This document shows positions 39,583 through 48,481 of a stretch of 64,000 nt of DNA, piece by piece. Origin of the DNA: Actinomycetes bacterium (GTDB lineage Bacteria; Actinomycetota; Actinomycetes; Mycobacteriales; Mycobacteriaceae); contig JAKOYE010000204.1 of NCBI GenBank assembly GCA_029780675.1, forward strand, positions 1 through 64,000. The letters are read 5' to 3'. The notes under the pieces are model-generated. The model worked only from the letters and a program-made list of their open reading frames with translations, did not search any database and had not been told where the DNA came from. Numbering within the stretch: position 1 is the stretch's first letter; each line of letters opens with the position of its first letter. A program made the translations under genes and the position numbers.

Positions 39583-40080
39583 GTGGAACCGGAGAGCGGC
39601 CCGGTGCGGGTGGTGTACTTCTCCAGCGTTTCGGAGAACACCCACCGCTTCGTGCAGAAGCTCGGGCTTCCCGCCGTCCGGATTCCGCTGCACGGCCGGA
39701 TCGAGGTGGACGAACCGTACGTCCTGATCCTGCCGACCTACGGCGGTGGAAAGGCTAACGGTCCCGATGCTGATCCCGGTTCCAATGCCGGGGGCTACGT
39801 CCCCAAGCAGGTCATCGCATTTTTGAACAACGAGCACAACCGATCGCTGATCCGCGGCGTGATCGCAGCGGGCAACACCAACTTTGGCGCGGAGTTCTGC
39901 TACGCGGGCAATGTGGTCTCCCGAAAGTGCGGGGTGCCCTATCTGTACCGATTCGAGTTAATGGGAACCGCGGAGGACGTCGAGGCCGTCCGTGCGGGTC
40001 TGGCTGATTTTTGGACGGACCTTGGTGTCCGAGAAAGGGACGACACGTGTCACCAACCGTCGCAGCTGCAGAGCCTGTAA
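39583..40080 (+). CDS. nrdI: class Ib RNR flavodoxin NrdI
   Basis: [39 protein letters not shown]. Confidence 0.95.
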   Translation: MEPESGPVRVVYFSSVSENTHRFVQKLGLPAVRIPLHGRIEVDEPYVLILPTYGGGKANGPDADPGSNAGGYVPKQVIAFLNNEHNRSLIRGVIAAGNTNFGAEFCYAGNVVSRKCGVPYLYRFELMGTAEDVEAVRAGLADFWTDLGVRERDDTCHQPSQLQSL

Positions 40081-42215
40081 CGATCACCCCGCATCCGCTG
40101 CAGGGGGAGACCGACTATCACGCGCTCAACGCGATGCTGAACCTGTATGACGCCGACGGCAAGATTCAGTTCGACATGGACGTCCTGGCCGCGCGGCAGT
40201 ACTTCCTCGAGCACGTCAACCAGAACACGGTCTTCTTCCACAATCAGGACGAGAAGCTCGACTACCTGATCAGGGAGAACTATTACGAGCGTGAGGTTCT
40301 CGACCAGTACTCACGCAACTTCGTCAAGACGCTGCTGGACCGCGCCTACGCCAAGAAGTTCCGCTTCCCGACCTTCCTCGGCGCGTTCAAGTACTACACC
40401 TCCTACACCCTGAAGACCTTCGACGGGAAGCGCTATCTGGAGCGCTTCGAGGACCGCGTCGTCATGGTGTCGCTGACGCTGGCCGCCGGCGACACCGCGC
40501 TGGCCGAGCACCTGGTCGACGAGATCATGGACGGCCGGTTCCAGCCGGCCACGCCGACCTTCCTCAACTCCGGCAAGAAGCAACGCGGCGAGCCCGTCAG
40601 CTGCTTCCTGCTGCGTATCGAGGACAACATGGAGTCCATCGGACGCTCGATCAACTCCGCGTTGCAGCTGTCCAAGCGCGGTGGCGGAGTCGCCCTGCTG
40701 CTGAGCAACATTCGCGAACATGGCGCGCCGATCAAGAACATCGAGAACCAGAGCTCGGGCGTCATCCCGATCATGAAGCTGCTGGAGGACTCGTTCTCCT
40801 ATGCCAACCAGCTGGGTGCGCGTCAGGGTGCCGGGGCGGTGTACCTGCATGCCCACCATCCCGACATCTACCGCTTCCTGGACACCAAGCGAGAGAACGC
40901 CGACGAGAAGATCCGGATCAAGACGCTCAGCCTGGGCGTGGTGATTCCCGACATCACCTTCGAGCTGGCCAAGCACAACGAGGACATGTACCTGTTCTCG
41001 CCCTACGACGTCGAGCGCGTCTACGGGGTGCCGTTCGCCGACATCTCGGTCACCGAGAAGTACTACGAGATGGTCGACGACGCGCGAATCCGCAAGCACA
41101 AGATCAAGGCCCGCGAGTTCTTCCAGACGCTGGCCGAGCTGCAGTTCGAGTCCGGCTACCCGTACATCATGTTCGAGGACACGGTCAACCGCGCCAATCC
41201 CATCGACGGCAAGATCACGCACTCCAACCTGTGCTCGGAGATTCTGCAGGTCTCGACGCCCTCGACGTTCAACGAGGACCTCTCGTACTCCCATGTGGGC
41301 AAGGACATTTCCTGCAACCTCGGTTCGCTGAACATCGCCAAGGCGATGGACTCCCCGGACTTCGCTCAGACCATCGAGGTGGCCATCCGGGCGTTGACGG
41401 CCGTCAGCGACCAGACCCACATCACGTCGGTGCCCTCGATCGAGAAGGGCAACAGCGAGGCCCATGCGATCGGTCTGGGGCAGATGAACCTGCACGGATA
41501 CCTTGCGCGCGAGCGGATCTTCTACGGTTCCGAAGAGGGCGTCGACTTCACGAACATCTACTTCTACACGGTGCTCTACCACGCATTGCGCGCGTCGAAC
41601 AAGATCGCCATCGAACGGGGTACGGCCTTCACCGGCTTCGAGAAGTCCAAGTACGCCAGCGGTGAGTTCTTCGACAAGTACACCGAGCAGATCTGGGAGC
41701 CCAAGACCGACCGGGTCCGAAAGTTGTTCGCCGACGCCGGAATCCGTATCCCGAACACCGACGACTGGCAGCGGCTCAAGGAGTCGGTGATGGCCCACGG
41801 TATCTACAACCAGAACCTGCAGGCTGTCCCACCGACGGGGTCGATCTCCTACATCAACCACTCGACGAGTTCGATCCACCCGATCGCGTCGAAGGTCGAG
41901 ATCCGCAAGGAGGGCAAGATCGGCCGGGTCTACTACCCGGCGCCCTACATGACCAACGACAACCTGGAGTACTACCAGGACGCCTACGAGATCGGCTACG
42001 AGAAGATCATCGACACCTACGCCGCGGCCACCCAGCATGTGGACCAGGGGCTGAGTCTGACGCTGTTCTTCAAGGACACCGCGACGACCCGCGATGTGAA
42101 CAAGGCGCAAATCTACGCCTGGCGCAAGGGCATCAAGACGCTGTACTACATCCGGTTGCGGCAGATGGCACTGGAGGGCACCGAGGTCGAGGGCTGCGTG
42201 TCCTGCATGCTGTAG
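40047..42215 (+). CDS. nrdE: class Ib ribonucleotide reductase alpha subunit NrdE
   Basis: Full-length RNR large subunit; [19 protein letters not shown]-terminal CVSCML; no intein. Confidence 0.97.
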   Translation: MSPTVAAAEPVTITPHPLQGETDYHALNAMLNLYDADGKIQFDMDVLAARQYFLEHVNQNTVFFHNQDEKLDYLIRENYYEREVLDQYSRNFVKTLLDRAYAKKFRFPTFLGAFKYYTSYTLKTFDGKRYLERFEDRVVMVSLTLAAGDTALAEHLVDEIMDGRFQPATPTFLNSGKKQRGEPVSCFLLRIEDNMESIGRSINSALQLSKRGGGVALLLSNIREHGAPIKNIENQSSGVIPIMKLLEDSFSYANQLGARQGAGAVYLHAHHPDIYRFLDTKRENADEKIRIKTLSLGVVIPDITFELAKHNEDMYLFSPYDVERVYGVPFADISVTEKYYEMVDDARIRKHKIKAREFFQTLAELQFESGYPYIMFEDTVNRANPIDGKITHSNLCSEILQVSTPSTFNEDLSYSHVGKDISCNLGSLNIAKAMDSPDFAQTIEVAIRALTAVSDQTHITSVPSIEKGNSEAHAIGLGQMNLHGYLARERIFYGSEEGVDFTNIYFYTVLYHALRASNKIAIERGTAFTGFEKSKYASGEFFDKYTEQIWEPKTDRVRKLFADAGIRIPNTDDWQRLKESVMAHGIYNQNLQAVPPTGSISYINHSTSSIHPIASKVEIRKEGKIGRVYYPAPYMTNDNLEYYQDAYEIGYEKIIDTYAAATQHVDQGLSLTLFFKDTATTRDVNKAQIYAWRKGIKTLYYIRLRQMALEGTEVEGCVSCML

Positions 42216-42233
42216 GGGTTTTCCGGACGAGTC

Positions 42234-42271
42234 GCAGGCCAGGGGCGAAATACCCCCTGGCCTGCTTCTTT
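42234..42271 (+). terminator. Rho-independent terminator after nrdE
   Basis: gcaggccagggg - loop - cccctggcctgc followed by ttcttt. Confidence 0.85.
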
Positions 42272-42297
42272 ATCCGATGGCGAGCCCGCTCAAGGAA

Positions 42298-42325
42298 TGC
42301 ACAGTTAGATTGATCTATCTGTGCA
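42298..42325. promoter_or_regulatory. 28-bp near-perfect palindrome, putative autoregulatory operator
   Basis: tgcacagttagat-tg-atctatctgtgca (13-bp arms, one mismatch). Confidence 0.6.
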
Positions 42326-42345
42326 TCGGGCCTACGATCGTGCTC

Positions 42346-43020
42346 GTGTCCGAAACTCTCACCATCGATCCGGCGTGCACCTCCGAAGCCGAGTGGATAG
42401 TCATCCTCCGCGATCGGTTCAACGCGGCAAAGGCTGCCGGTGAGGTCGTCGACATCAGTACTCGGATCGAAACCTTCAGCCCTTCTGAAGTGGCCAGGCG
42501 CCTCGGGTTGGACCGTTCGACGATCAGCCGCAAAATTAAGGCAGGGGAGATCGAGGCGATCCGGGTCGGAGCCCACCACCGCATTACCCGTCGGGAGTTT
42601 GAACGCTTCCGTGACGGGCTGGCGCCTGACCCGTCGTTCACCTATCGGGATTTCGTCGACATTGTCTCCGGCGGCGAAGATTGGCATTTCGCCGCGCGGC
42701 AGCTCCGGGAATTGGTGATCCGCAGCAAGCGCGCCGGGTCGGTGGAGGCGGTCGATGCGATCCATCGCGACCCGGGATTGACCGGAATTCGCGGCTGGGA
42801 CGCCATCGTCGGTGGGGTGGCGCACCTGACCGGACGCGACCGCGTTTCCGGCTCCGCTCTCCTCGACTGGTGCTTCGAACCGGAAAGATATTGCCCGAGC
42901 GTTATTTTCGACCCATTTGGTGTACCCACGAAGTATTTCTGGATCGACTATCTGCGCACCCCGATCGAGTTACGAGTGCGCAATGTGCTGTATCCCGCGG
43001 GGAACCTGGAAGGAGTCTGA
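42346..43020 (+). CDS. HTH (excisionase/MerR-like) DNA-binding protein, putative antitoxin
   Basis: FSPSEVARRLGLDRSTISRKIKAGEIEAIRVGAHHRITRREFERF. Confidence 0.7.
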   Translation: MSETLTIDPACTSEAEWIVILRDRFNAAKAAGEVVDISTRIETFSPSEVARRLGLDRSTISRKIKAGEIEAIRVGAHHRITRREFERFRDGLAPDPSFTYRDFVDIVSGGEDWHFAARQLRELVIRSKRAGSVEAVDAIHRDPGLTGIRGWDAIVGGVAHLTGRDRVSGSALLDWCFEPERYCPSVIFDPFGVPTKYFWIDYLRTPIELRVRNVLYPAGNLEGV

Positions 43021-43024
43021 GGCG

Positions 43025-43552
43025 GTGTTCAGGAGGGAATTCACCGCCGATCAGATGCGCGATCTGCTGGCCGAACTCGATGCGGAACTTCAGCGTGTCG
43101 GCAAAGCCGCCATCATCTTCGTCGTCGGGGGCGCGGCGATGGCGCTGGCCTACAACGCCGAGTGTGCTTCTGCCGACATCGATGGAACGTTCGAGCCCCG
43201 AGACGTGGTGTTGGACGCCGCGGCTGTTGTCGCCCGTCGCTTCAACCTCGACAGGAACTGGCTCAGTGACGGTGTCCGGGACTTCATGCCGCCGGTGCCC
43301 GATGACCACCCTCGTGGGGAGCGGATCGGTCCGGCGCTTGTCATCGAGATCGCCTCTCCTGAGTACGTGTTGGCGATGAAGTCGATGACCAGCCGTAAGT
43401 CCGATGGCGATCTCATCGACGCGGTCGATCTCTGCAGGATGTTGGGCATCGAGGATGAGGCTGCGCTGGAAGCTGTTGTGCGCCGGTACTTTCCCGAAGG
43501 AGCTTTCGGAACCCAGGAACTGTTCTTTGAACGGATCATCGACGCCCTGTGA
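43025..43552 (+). CDS. nucleotidyltransferase-fold (DUF6036/AbiEii-like) protein, putative toxin
   Basis: VVGGAAMALAYNAECASADIDGTFEP; starts 4 bp after the HTH gene stop. Confidence 0.7.
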   Translation: MFRREFTADQMRDLLAELDAELQRVGKAAIIFVVGGAAMALAYNAECASADIDGTFEPRDVVLDAAAVVARRFNLDRNWLSDGVRDFMPPVPDDHPRGERIGPALVIEIASPEYVLAMKSMTSRKSDGDLIDAVDLCRMLGIEDEAALEAVVRRYFPEGAFGTQELFFERIIDAL

Positions 43553-43627
43553 GGGCGGGTTGATGGTGCTCTACCGTGTCCGGGTCTGGGGCGGGGCGCG
43601 CTGGTGAAGCCGTTGGCGCCGTGACGA

Positions 43628-44014
43628 TTACCGTTTGCGGGCCTTATCGGCCTGCGACGCCTTGAGCCTGCGCTTCTCCTGCAGCACCGCCTGGTAGCTC
43701 TCACGTTCGGCGATCAGCCATTCCGGCTTGTCCGCCAGCAGCGCGTCGATCTGTGCGGTGGTCAGCGGATCGACCACGCCGCCGCGTGCCAGACCGGAGA
43801 TCGAGACGCCAAGTTTGGCCGCCACGAGATTTTTCGGATGCGGGCCGTTCATGCGGAGGTCGATGAGCCACTGCGGCGGATCGGCCGATAGCGCGGCCAA
43901 TTCGGCCCGGGTGATGGAGTTCTCCCGGAACTCGGCCGGGGTTGCGGGCAGGTACACGTCCAGCTTCTTGGCCGCCGTGGCGGGCTTCATGGACTGTGCG
44001 TCAGGCCTGCTCAT
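43628..44014 (-). CDS. DUF5997-like protein
   Basis: MKPATAAKKLDVYLPATPAEFRE...LAALSADPPQWLIDLRMNGPHPKNLVAAKLGVSISGLARGG. Confidence 0.75.
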   Translation of the reverse strand: MSRPDAQSMKPATAAKKLDVYLPATPAEFRENSITRAELAALSADPPQWLIDLRMNGPHPKNLVAAKLGVSISGLARGGVVDPLTTAQIDALLADKPEWLIAERESYQAVLQEKRRLKASQADKARKR

Positions 44015-44042
44015 GACACGAGCTTATCGGTAGCCTGGGGCG

Positions 44043-44747
44043 GTGACGCAGTCCTCGCTCACCCTCGGATACGTTCCCGGCGCAACGCCGGCGAGGTGGG
44101 CGCGGACCTGGTCGGACCGCCACCCCGGCATAGCTCTGCGGCTGCACCTGGTCACCGCGGCAGAAGCGCCCGCCGACGTTCGGGACGGCAGGGTCGATGT
44201 CGCGCTTGTTCGACTACCGGCCGATACCGCCGGGCTGGCTGTGATCCCGCTCTACGAGGAGACGATGGTGGCGGTCGTGCCGACCGGCCACCTGCTGTCC
44301 GCGGCCGACGAGATCGCCTCCTCGGACCTCGCCGATGAGCCGATCCTGGTGCCCCGGGACGACGTCATCGAATGGTCGGACCGGCCTGGAACGCTCGTCG
44401 ATCACCGCCCTGAAACAACCGCGGATGCAATAGAACTCGCCGCCGCAGGGATGGGCGTGCTCATCGTCCCGCAGTCGCTGGCGCGACTGCACCATCGGCG
44501 GGACCTCACGTATCGCCCGATCGTCGACGCGCCGGCGTGCCCGGTGGCGCTGGCATTCCCCGAAGGGTCGCCGTCGGCTCTCGTCGAGGAGTTCATCGGG
44601 ATCGTTAGGGGCCGCAGATCGGGTTCCTCGCGGGGCCGGAATCAGCCCGCGCCGAAGCGGACCGCGCGGGAAAAGACGTTGGCCAAGCAGGCTGCCCGCG
44701 CCACTGCCGGGAAGGTCGCCCGCAAGTCGCGGCGCGGTAGCCGCTGA
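44043..44747 (+). CDS. LysR-type substrate-binding domain protein lacking the HTH
   Basis: LTLGYVPGATPARWARTWSDRHPGIALRLH... effector-binding domain from residue 5; Lys/Arg-rich tail. Confidence 0.75.
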   Translation: MTQSSLTLGYVPGATPARWARTWSDRHPGIALRLHLVTAAEAPADVRDGRVDVALVRLPADTAGLAVIPLYEETMVAVVPTGHLLSAADEIASSDLADEPILVPRDDVIEWSDRPGTLVDHRPETTADAIELAAAGMGVLIVPQSLARLHHRRDLTYRPIVDAPACPVALAFPEGSPSALVEEFIGIVRGRRSGSSRGRNQPAPKRTAREKTLAKQAARATAGKVARKSRRGSR

Positions 44748-45038
44748 TACGCGGCCGCTGCCGAGGAACGCGCGGTGTTGGTTGTTCGGCCGTGTCGTGC
44801 GTCAGTCACTCGGCACTCCGCGGGCGATCCTGGCGATCCGCGCGCATCGGTGCGTCGACGACACTGCCGCCACTGCCACGGCACGGCCGCACACCATTCA
44901 CGACTTCTGCGGATTGCTGGCTGAACTCTTCGAGATGTGTTGGCCCGCAAAGGGTTCACCGACAGCAAGCCTACGATTCGCTGTCGATGACGATGCGTCG
45001 TAGGTCTGGGCCCGCTAAACGGGCCGCGACCCCTTGGA

Positions 45039-45057
45039 TAAGGCAAGGCTTGCCTAA
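45039..45057. promoter_or_regulatory. DtxR/IdeR-family iron-box-like operator
   Basis: TAAGGCAAGGCTTGCCTAA; 14/19 match to TTAGGTTAGGCTAACCTAA, near-perfect palindrome. Confidence 0.6.
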
Positions 45058-45078
45058 AGAAAGCCAACCTCGTACATT
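45050..45078 (+). promoter_or_regulatory. putative promoter of iron-box operon
   Basis: TTGCCT (45050-45055), 17-bp spacer, TACATT (45073-45078). Confidence 0.4.
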
Positions 45079-45114
45079 GCTCGGAACGGTTTCCGGACGA
45101 GTGGAGGGGCGGTC

Positions 45115-45621
45115 ATGATGCGATGGCGTTGCGGTGCCGCCGCGGCGTGGCGCGTGGCGGCGATGGTGCTGGTGATGGCCGCGGTGATGCCGGTTCCGGG
45201 TGCAGCCGCCGATTCGGAGGGCCAAGCCGATCCAATGGTCCCGGAGGAGTTCGCGATCACCTCCGAGGTGCCGACGCTGGCCGAACTCGACGCGCAGATC
45301 CGGCTACTGGTGGGAACCTCCGCGCCGGACTGGGCCAAGGCCGCGCAGTTGGAAGGCGGAGACCGCGCCGTTGTCGTGCCTAAGATGATCTACCGCGCCG
45401 GGTTCTTCCGCTCGCCCAAGGGTTTCAGCACGGTGACCGGTCCGGAGACGCACGAGGTCGGTCGACACACCGCCGTCATCAACGCCAGCCGCCAGGGCGC
45501 GCCCACCATTCAGATCGTCGCCGAATGGCGACGTATCGATGGCCGATGGAAGCTGGCGAGCAAGTCGCTGTGCAACGGCATCGCGACGGTCGGCCTGCCG
45601 ATTCCCTGCAACTTCCAATGA
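45115..45621 (+). CDS. secreted Mtb12/CFP-2-like low-molecular-weight protein
   Basis: Signal peptide; EVPTLAELDAQIRLLVGTSAPDWAKAAQLEGG...WKLASKSLCN. Confidence 0.7.
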   Translation: MMRWRCGAAAAWRVAAMVLVMAAVMPVPGAAADSEGQADPMVPEEFAITSEVPTLAELDAQIRLLVGTSAPDWAKAAQLEGGDRAVVVPKMIYRAGFFRSPKGFSTVTGPETHEVGRHTAVINASRQGAPTIQIVAEWRRIDGRWKLASKSLCNGIATVGLPIPCNFQ

Positions 45622-46319
45622 TCGAAACCCACTCTCTGATCAAGTCTTTCGGTGCCAAGCGAGCGCTCGACGATGTCACGGTCACCCTGCCGGCCGGTAC
45701 GGTGACCGCGCTGCTGGGACTCAACGGCGCAGGAAAGACCACTCTGCTGCGGCTGATCGCGGGACTGGACCGGCCGGACGGCGGCACGGTCACCGTGTGC
45801 GGCCGGACGCCGTTCGGTGACCCGAGGCTCGTAGGCGCACATCTCGGCCCCGATGCACTGGATCCACGGCACACAGTCACTCGGCACCTCCGCTGGTTGG
45901 CGGCGCTGGCCGGCGTCAACGGCACCCGAGTCGGACAGGTGCTGGAGGAGACCGGTCTGTCCTCCCAGCGCCGCGACCGGATCGCCACGCTGTCCCTGGG
46001 GGCCCGACAGCGCCTCGCCGTGGCGGGGGTGCTGCTGTGCCGGCCGCGGGCGGTGCTCTTCGACGAGCCGCTCAACGGGCTCGATGTGCCGGGGATCGTG
46101 TGGTTCCGCGGACTTCTCCGCCAGCTTGCCGACGCCGGCTGCGCCGTCGTGGTGGCGACCCACCTGCTGGCCGAGGTCGTGCTCTCCGCCGATCGTGTCG
46201 TGCTTCTCGCCGACGGGCGACTGCACCTCGACGGATCCTTGAACGAGATGCTCCCGGTCGGTGCCGAGTCCCGCGACTGGCTGGAGTCCAGGCTGCTCGA
46301 TCGCGTGGTGTGCGCGTGA
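45618..46319 (+). CDS. ABC transporter ATP-binding protein
   Basis: Walker A GLNGAGKTT, SLGARQRLAVAGVLL, Walker B AVLFDEPLNGLD; ATGA overlap with upstream gene. Confidence 0.92.
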   Translation: MIETHSLIKSFGAKRALDDVTVTLPAGTVTALLGLNGAGKTTLLRLIAGLDRPDGGTVTVCGRTPFGDPRLVGAHLGPDALDPRHTVTRHLRWLAALAGVNGTRVGQVLEETGLSSQRRDRIATLSLGARQRLAVAGVLLCRPRAVLFDEPLNGLDVPGIVWFRGLLRQLADAGCAVVVATHLLAEVVLSADRVVLLADGRLHLDGSLNEMLPVGAESRDWLESRLLDRVVCA

Positions 46320-47098
46320 GCATGGCCCACGTCGCGCGGGGTGTCCGCGCTGAGATCGTCCGGACTGGGGGCCGCAGTCGGCTCTGGACCGTGCTGATGC
46401 CCGCGGCTATCGCCGCGCCGCTGGCCATCACCTTTGCGATCGCGCTGGCGGCCGAAGTGTTTGCGCGTGTTCCTGGCCAGCTCTCGGTGTTGCAGGTGCC
46501 GACCTCCAACGCGGCCTACTGGGTCGTCACCGTCACCACCGTCGTGGTGGCGATCGCGGCCGCGGACGGTCAGGCCTCGGAAAACCGCTATCGGACAGGT
46601 GAATACGTCCGAATCGCGGTTGGTCGCCAATGGTCCGTGCTTGTTGGACGCTGGCTGTTCTACGGCGTGACGGGTTCGCTGGTGGCCGTCGCGACGCTTC
46701 TTGTCGTACTCATCGCTCTGCCCATGCTGTCGCCACATGTGTACGGAACGGTCTCGGCTACCGACCCGGTCGGGCTGCGTTTGCTGTGGACGGTTCCGCT
46801 GATCAGCTTCTTCGCCGCGGGCGCGGGGGTCGGGGTCGGCGCGTTCGTCGGATCCCCGCTCGGTGCCGCGGCCGTGGTCCTGGGGTGGGTCTACGTATTC
46901 GAGGCTGCAGCCGGCTACTTGCCCAATGGCGCTTTCCTGCAACGCTTCATGCCGGTTCTCAACGCGGTTTTCGGCGCCGGCCAGGACGCCGTTCTGACGC
47001 CTCCATGGGGGCAGGACGCCGCCTTGCTCTATGTGTGTGCACTGTCCACGGCGATCTTCGGGGTCGCCGCCGTCGAAAGGACCATCCGTTATGGCTAA
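46316..47098 (+). CDS. ABC-2 type transporter permease
   Basis: About six TM segments; start overlaps the ATPase stop. Confidence 0.85.
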   Translation: MSMAHVARGVRAEIVRTGGRSRLWTVLMPAAIAAPLAITFAIALAAEVFARVPGQLSVLQVPTSNAAYWVVTVTTVVVAIAAADGQASENRYRTGEYVRIAVGRQWSVLVGRWLFYGVTGSLVAVATLLVVLIALPMLSPHVYGTVSATDPVGLRLLWTVPLISFFAAGAGVGVGAFVGSPLGAAAVVLGWVYVFEAAAGYLPNGAFLQRFMPVLNAVFGAGQDAVLTPPWGQDAALLYVCALSTAIFGVAAVERTIRYG

Positions 47099-47897
47099 CT
47101 CGCCTCTGCCACTCGCAGAGCGGTCGGACGCCGATCTTCCCGGGCACTGGCTGCTTGCTCGCCTCGGGAAGCGGGTGCTGCGTCCAGGAGGTCTCGAACT
47201 GACCAGCCGACTGCTCGCCGCGGCCCGGATCGGCGGCTGCGACGTCGTCGAACTCGGACCCGGCCTGGGCCGGACGGCTGCCGATATCATCGTTCAGCGG
47301 CCCTGCTCCTACGTCGGAGTGGACGACACCGCCGCGGCGACCGAGAACGTCCGCGCCATCGTCGCGCCTGTGGACGGCTCGGTGGTTGTCGCCGACGCGG
47401 CGTGCACCGGGTTGCCAGAGGGCAGCGCCGACGTCGTCGTCGGCGAGGCGATGCTGACGATGCAGGGCGACAAGGCCAAGCGCGCCATCGTCGCCGAAGC
47501 GTTCCGGGTGCTGAGGCCGGGCGGCCGCTACGCCATTCACGAACTCGGCCTGACCCCCGACGAACTGCCCCAACAGATCAAGGACGACATCCGGCGGGAG
47601 ATGTCGCGGGCCATCAAAGTCAACGCCCGTCCGCTGACCACCGCCGAATGGACCGGGCTTCTGACCGAGGCGGGCTTCCAGGTCGAGACCGTTCATCACG
47701 CCCCGATGGCGCTTCTCAATCCTGCCCGGGTGCTGGCCGACGAGGGACTCTTCGGTGCGCTGCGCATCGTCGGAAACATGATCCGTCGTCCCGACGCACG
47801 CCGCCGGGTCCTGGGAATGCGCAGCACCTTCCAGCGGTACCGCCGCTCGCTGACCGCGGTCGCGGTGGTCGGTGTCGTGCCGGGCGGCAGGGCATGA
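47091..47897 (+). CDS. SAM-dependent methyltransferase
   Basis: VVELGPGLGRTA, AFRVLRPGGRYAIHELGL; overlaps permease 3' end. Confidence 0.88.
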   Translation: MANSPLPLAERSDADLPGHWLLARLGKRVLRPGGLELTSRLLAAARIGGCDVVELGPGLGRTAADIIVQRPCSYVGVDDTAAATENVRAIVAPVDGSVVVADAACTGLPEGSADVVVGEAMLTMQGDKAKRAIVAEAFRVLRPGGRYAIHELGLTPDELPQQIKDDIRREMSRAIKVNARPLTTAEWTGLLTEAGFQVETVHHAPMALLNPARVLADEGLFGALRIVGNMIRRPDARRRVLGMRSTFQRYRRSLTAVAVVGVVPGGRA

Positions 47898-47972
47898 TTC
47901 ACGAAGTGATCGAGCCGAATGCGGGGTCGGTTGACTCTTCGTGCGACCGGAGTTGATCACCACGAGGAAAGG

Positions 47973-48314
47973 ATGGCGACCGTGGACGCATTCTCGTTGC
48001 GGAGAGTGGGGGACGAACAACTCGACGCCGCGCGGGCGGCGCGTGCGGGGCGGGCCGCACACACCGTGTTCGGTGGGCAGGATCGAGCGCTGCGACAGAC
48101 CGTTCTCGCGCTCGCCGCGGGACACCGTCTCGATGACCACCAAAGCCCTGGGGAGGCAACACTTCTGGTGTTGCGAGGCAAGGTGCAGATCGGGACGGCG
48201 ACACACACCGTCGACGGAGCGGAAGGTGACTTCCTGGTGATCCCGGATGAGGTCCATAACCTGGTGGCACTGGAGGATTCCGCCGTTTTGCTTACCGTGG
48301 TCGCCCGCCGCTGA
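47973..48314 (+). CDS. cupin-domain protein
   Basis: GEATLLVLRGKVQI...GDFLVIPDEVHNLVALEDSAVLLTV. Confidence 0.82.
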   Translation: MATVDAFSLRRVGDEQLDAARAARAGRAAHTVFGGQDRALRQTVLALAAGHRLDDHQSPGEATLLVLRGKVQIGTATHTVDGAEGDFLVIPDEVHNLVALEDSAVLLTVVARR

Positions 48315-48320
48315 TACACG

Positions 48321-48372
48321 ACAGTAACGCCATGGCGGTCGTGTGCGAGATCTGCCGCCCTGGCGTTACCGT
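48321..48372. terminator. long imperfect palindrome between convergent genes
   Basis: acagtaacgccatggcgg - 16-nt loop - ccgccctggcgttaccgt (18-bp arms, two mismatches). Confidence 0.6.
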
Positions 48373-48481
48373 CGGGAGCGCTCTGATCGGCGGGGCCGGG
48401 TCATACCGGATGTAACGGCGCAACTCGGGGCATGAACGCACCCGACTCCGATTGCGATCCGCGCTGTCCGGGACCCCGGAC

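Noticed and set aside
40311-42110. 599-aa minus-strand ORF opposite nrdE
   Set aside because: Low-complexity Val/Asp/Arg composition typical of antisense frames in high-GC genes; nrdE on the plus strand is unambiguous.
44782-45003. 73-aa plus-strand ORF in the gap before the iron-box operon
   Set aside because: No RBS or family resemblance, overlapping ORFs in several frames; not supportable as coding.
45009-45025. ggcccg-ctaaa-cgggcc hairpin resembling a tRNA anticodon arm
   Set aside because: No accompanying acceptor, D or T arms could be found; treated as a simple hairpin upstream of the iron box.
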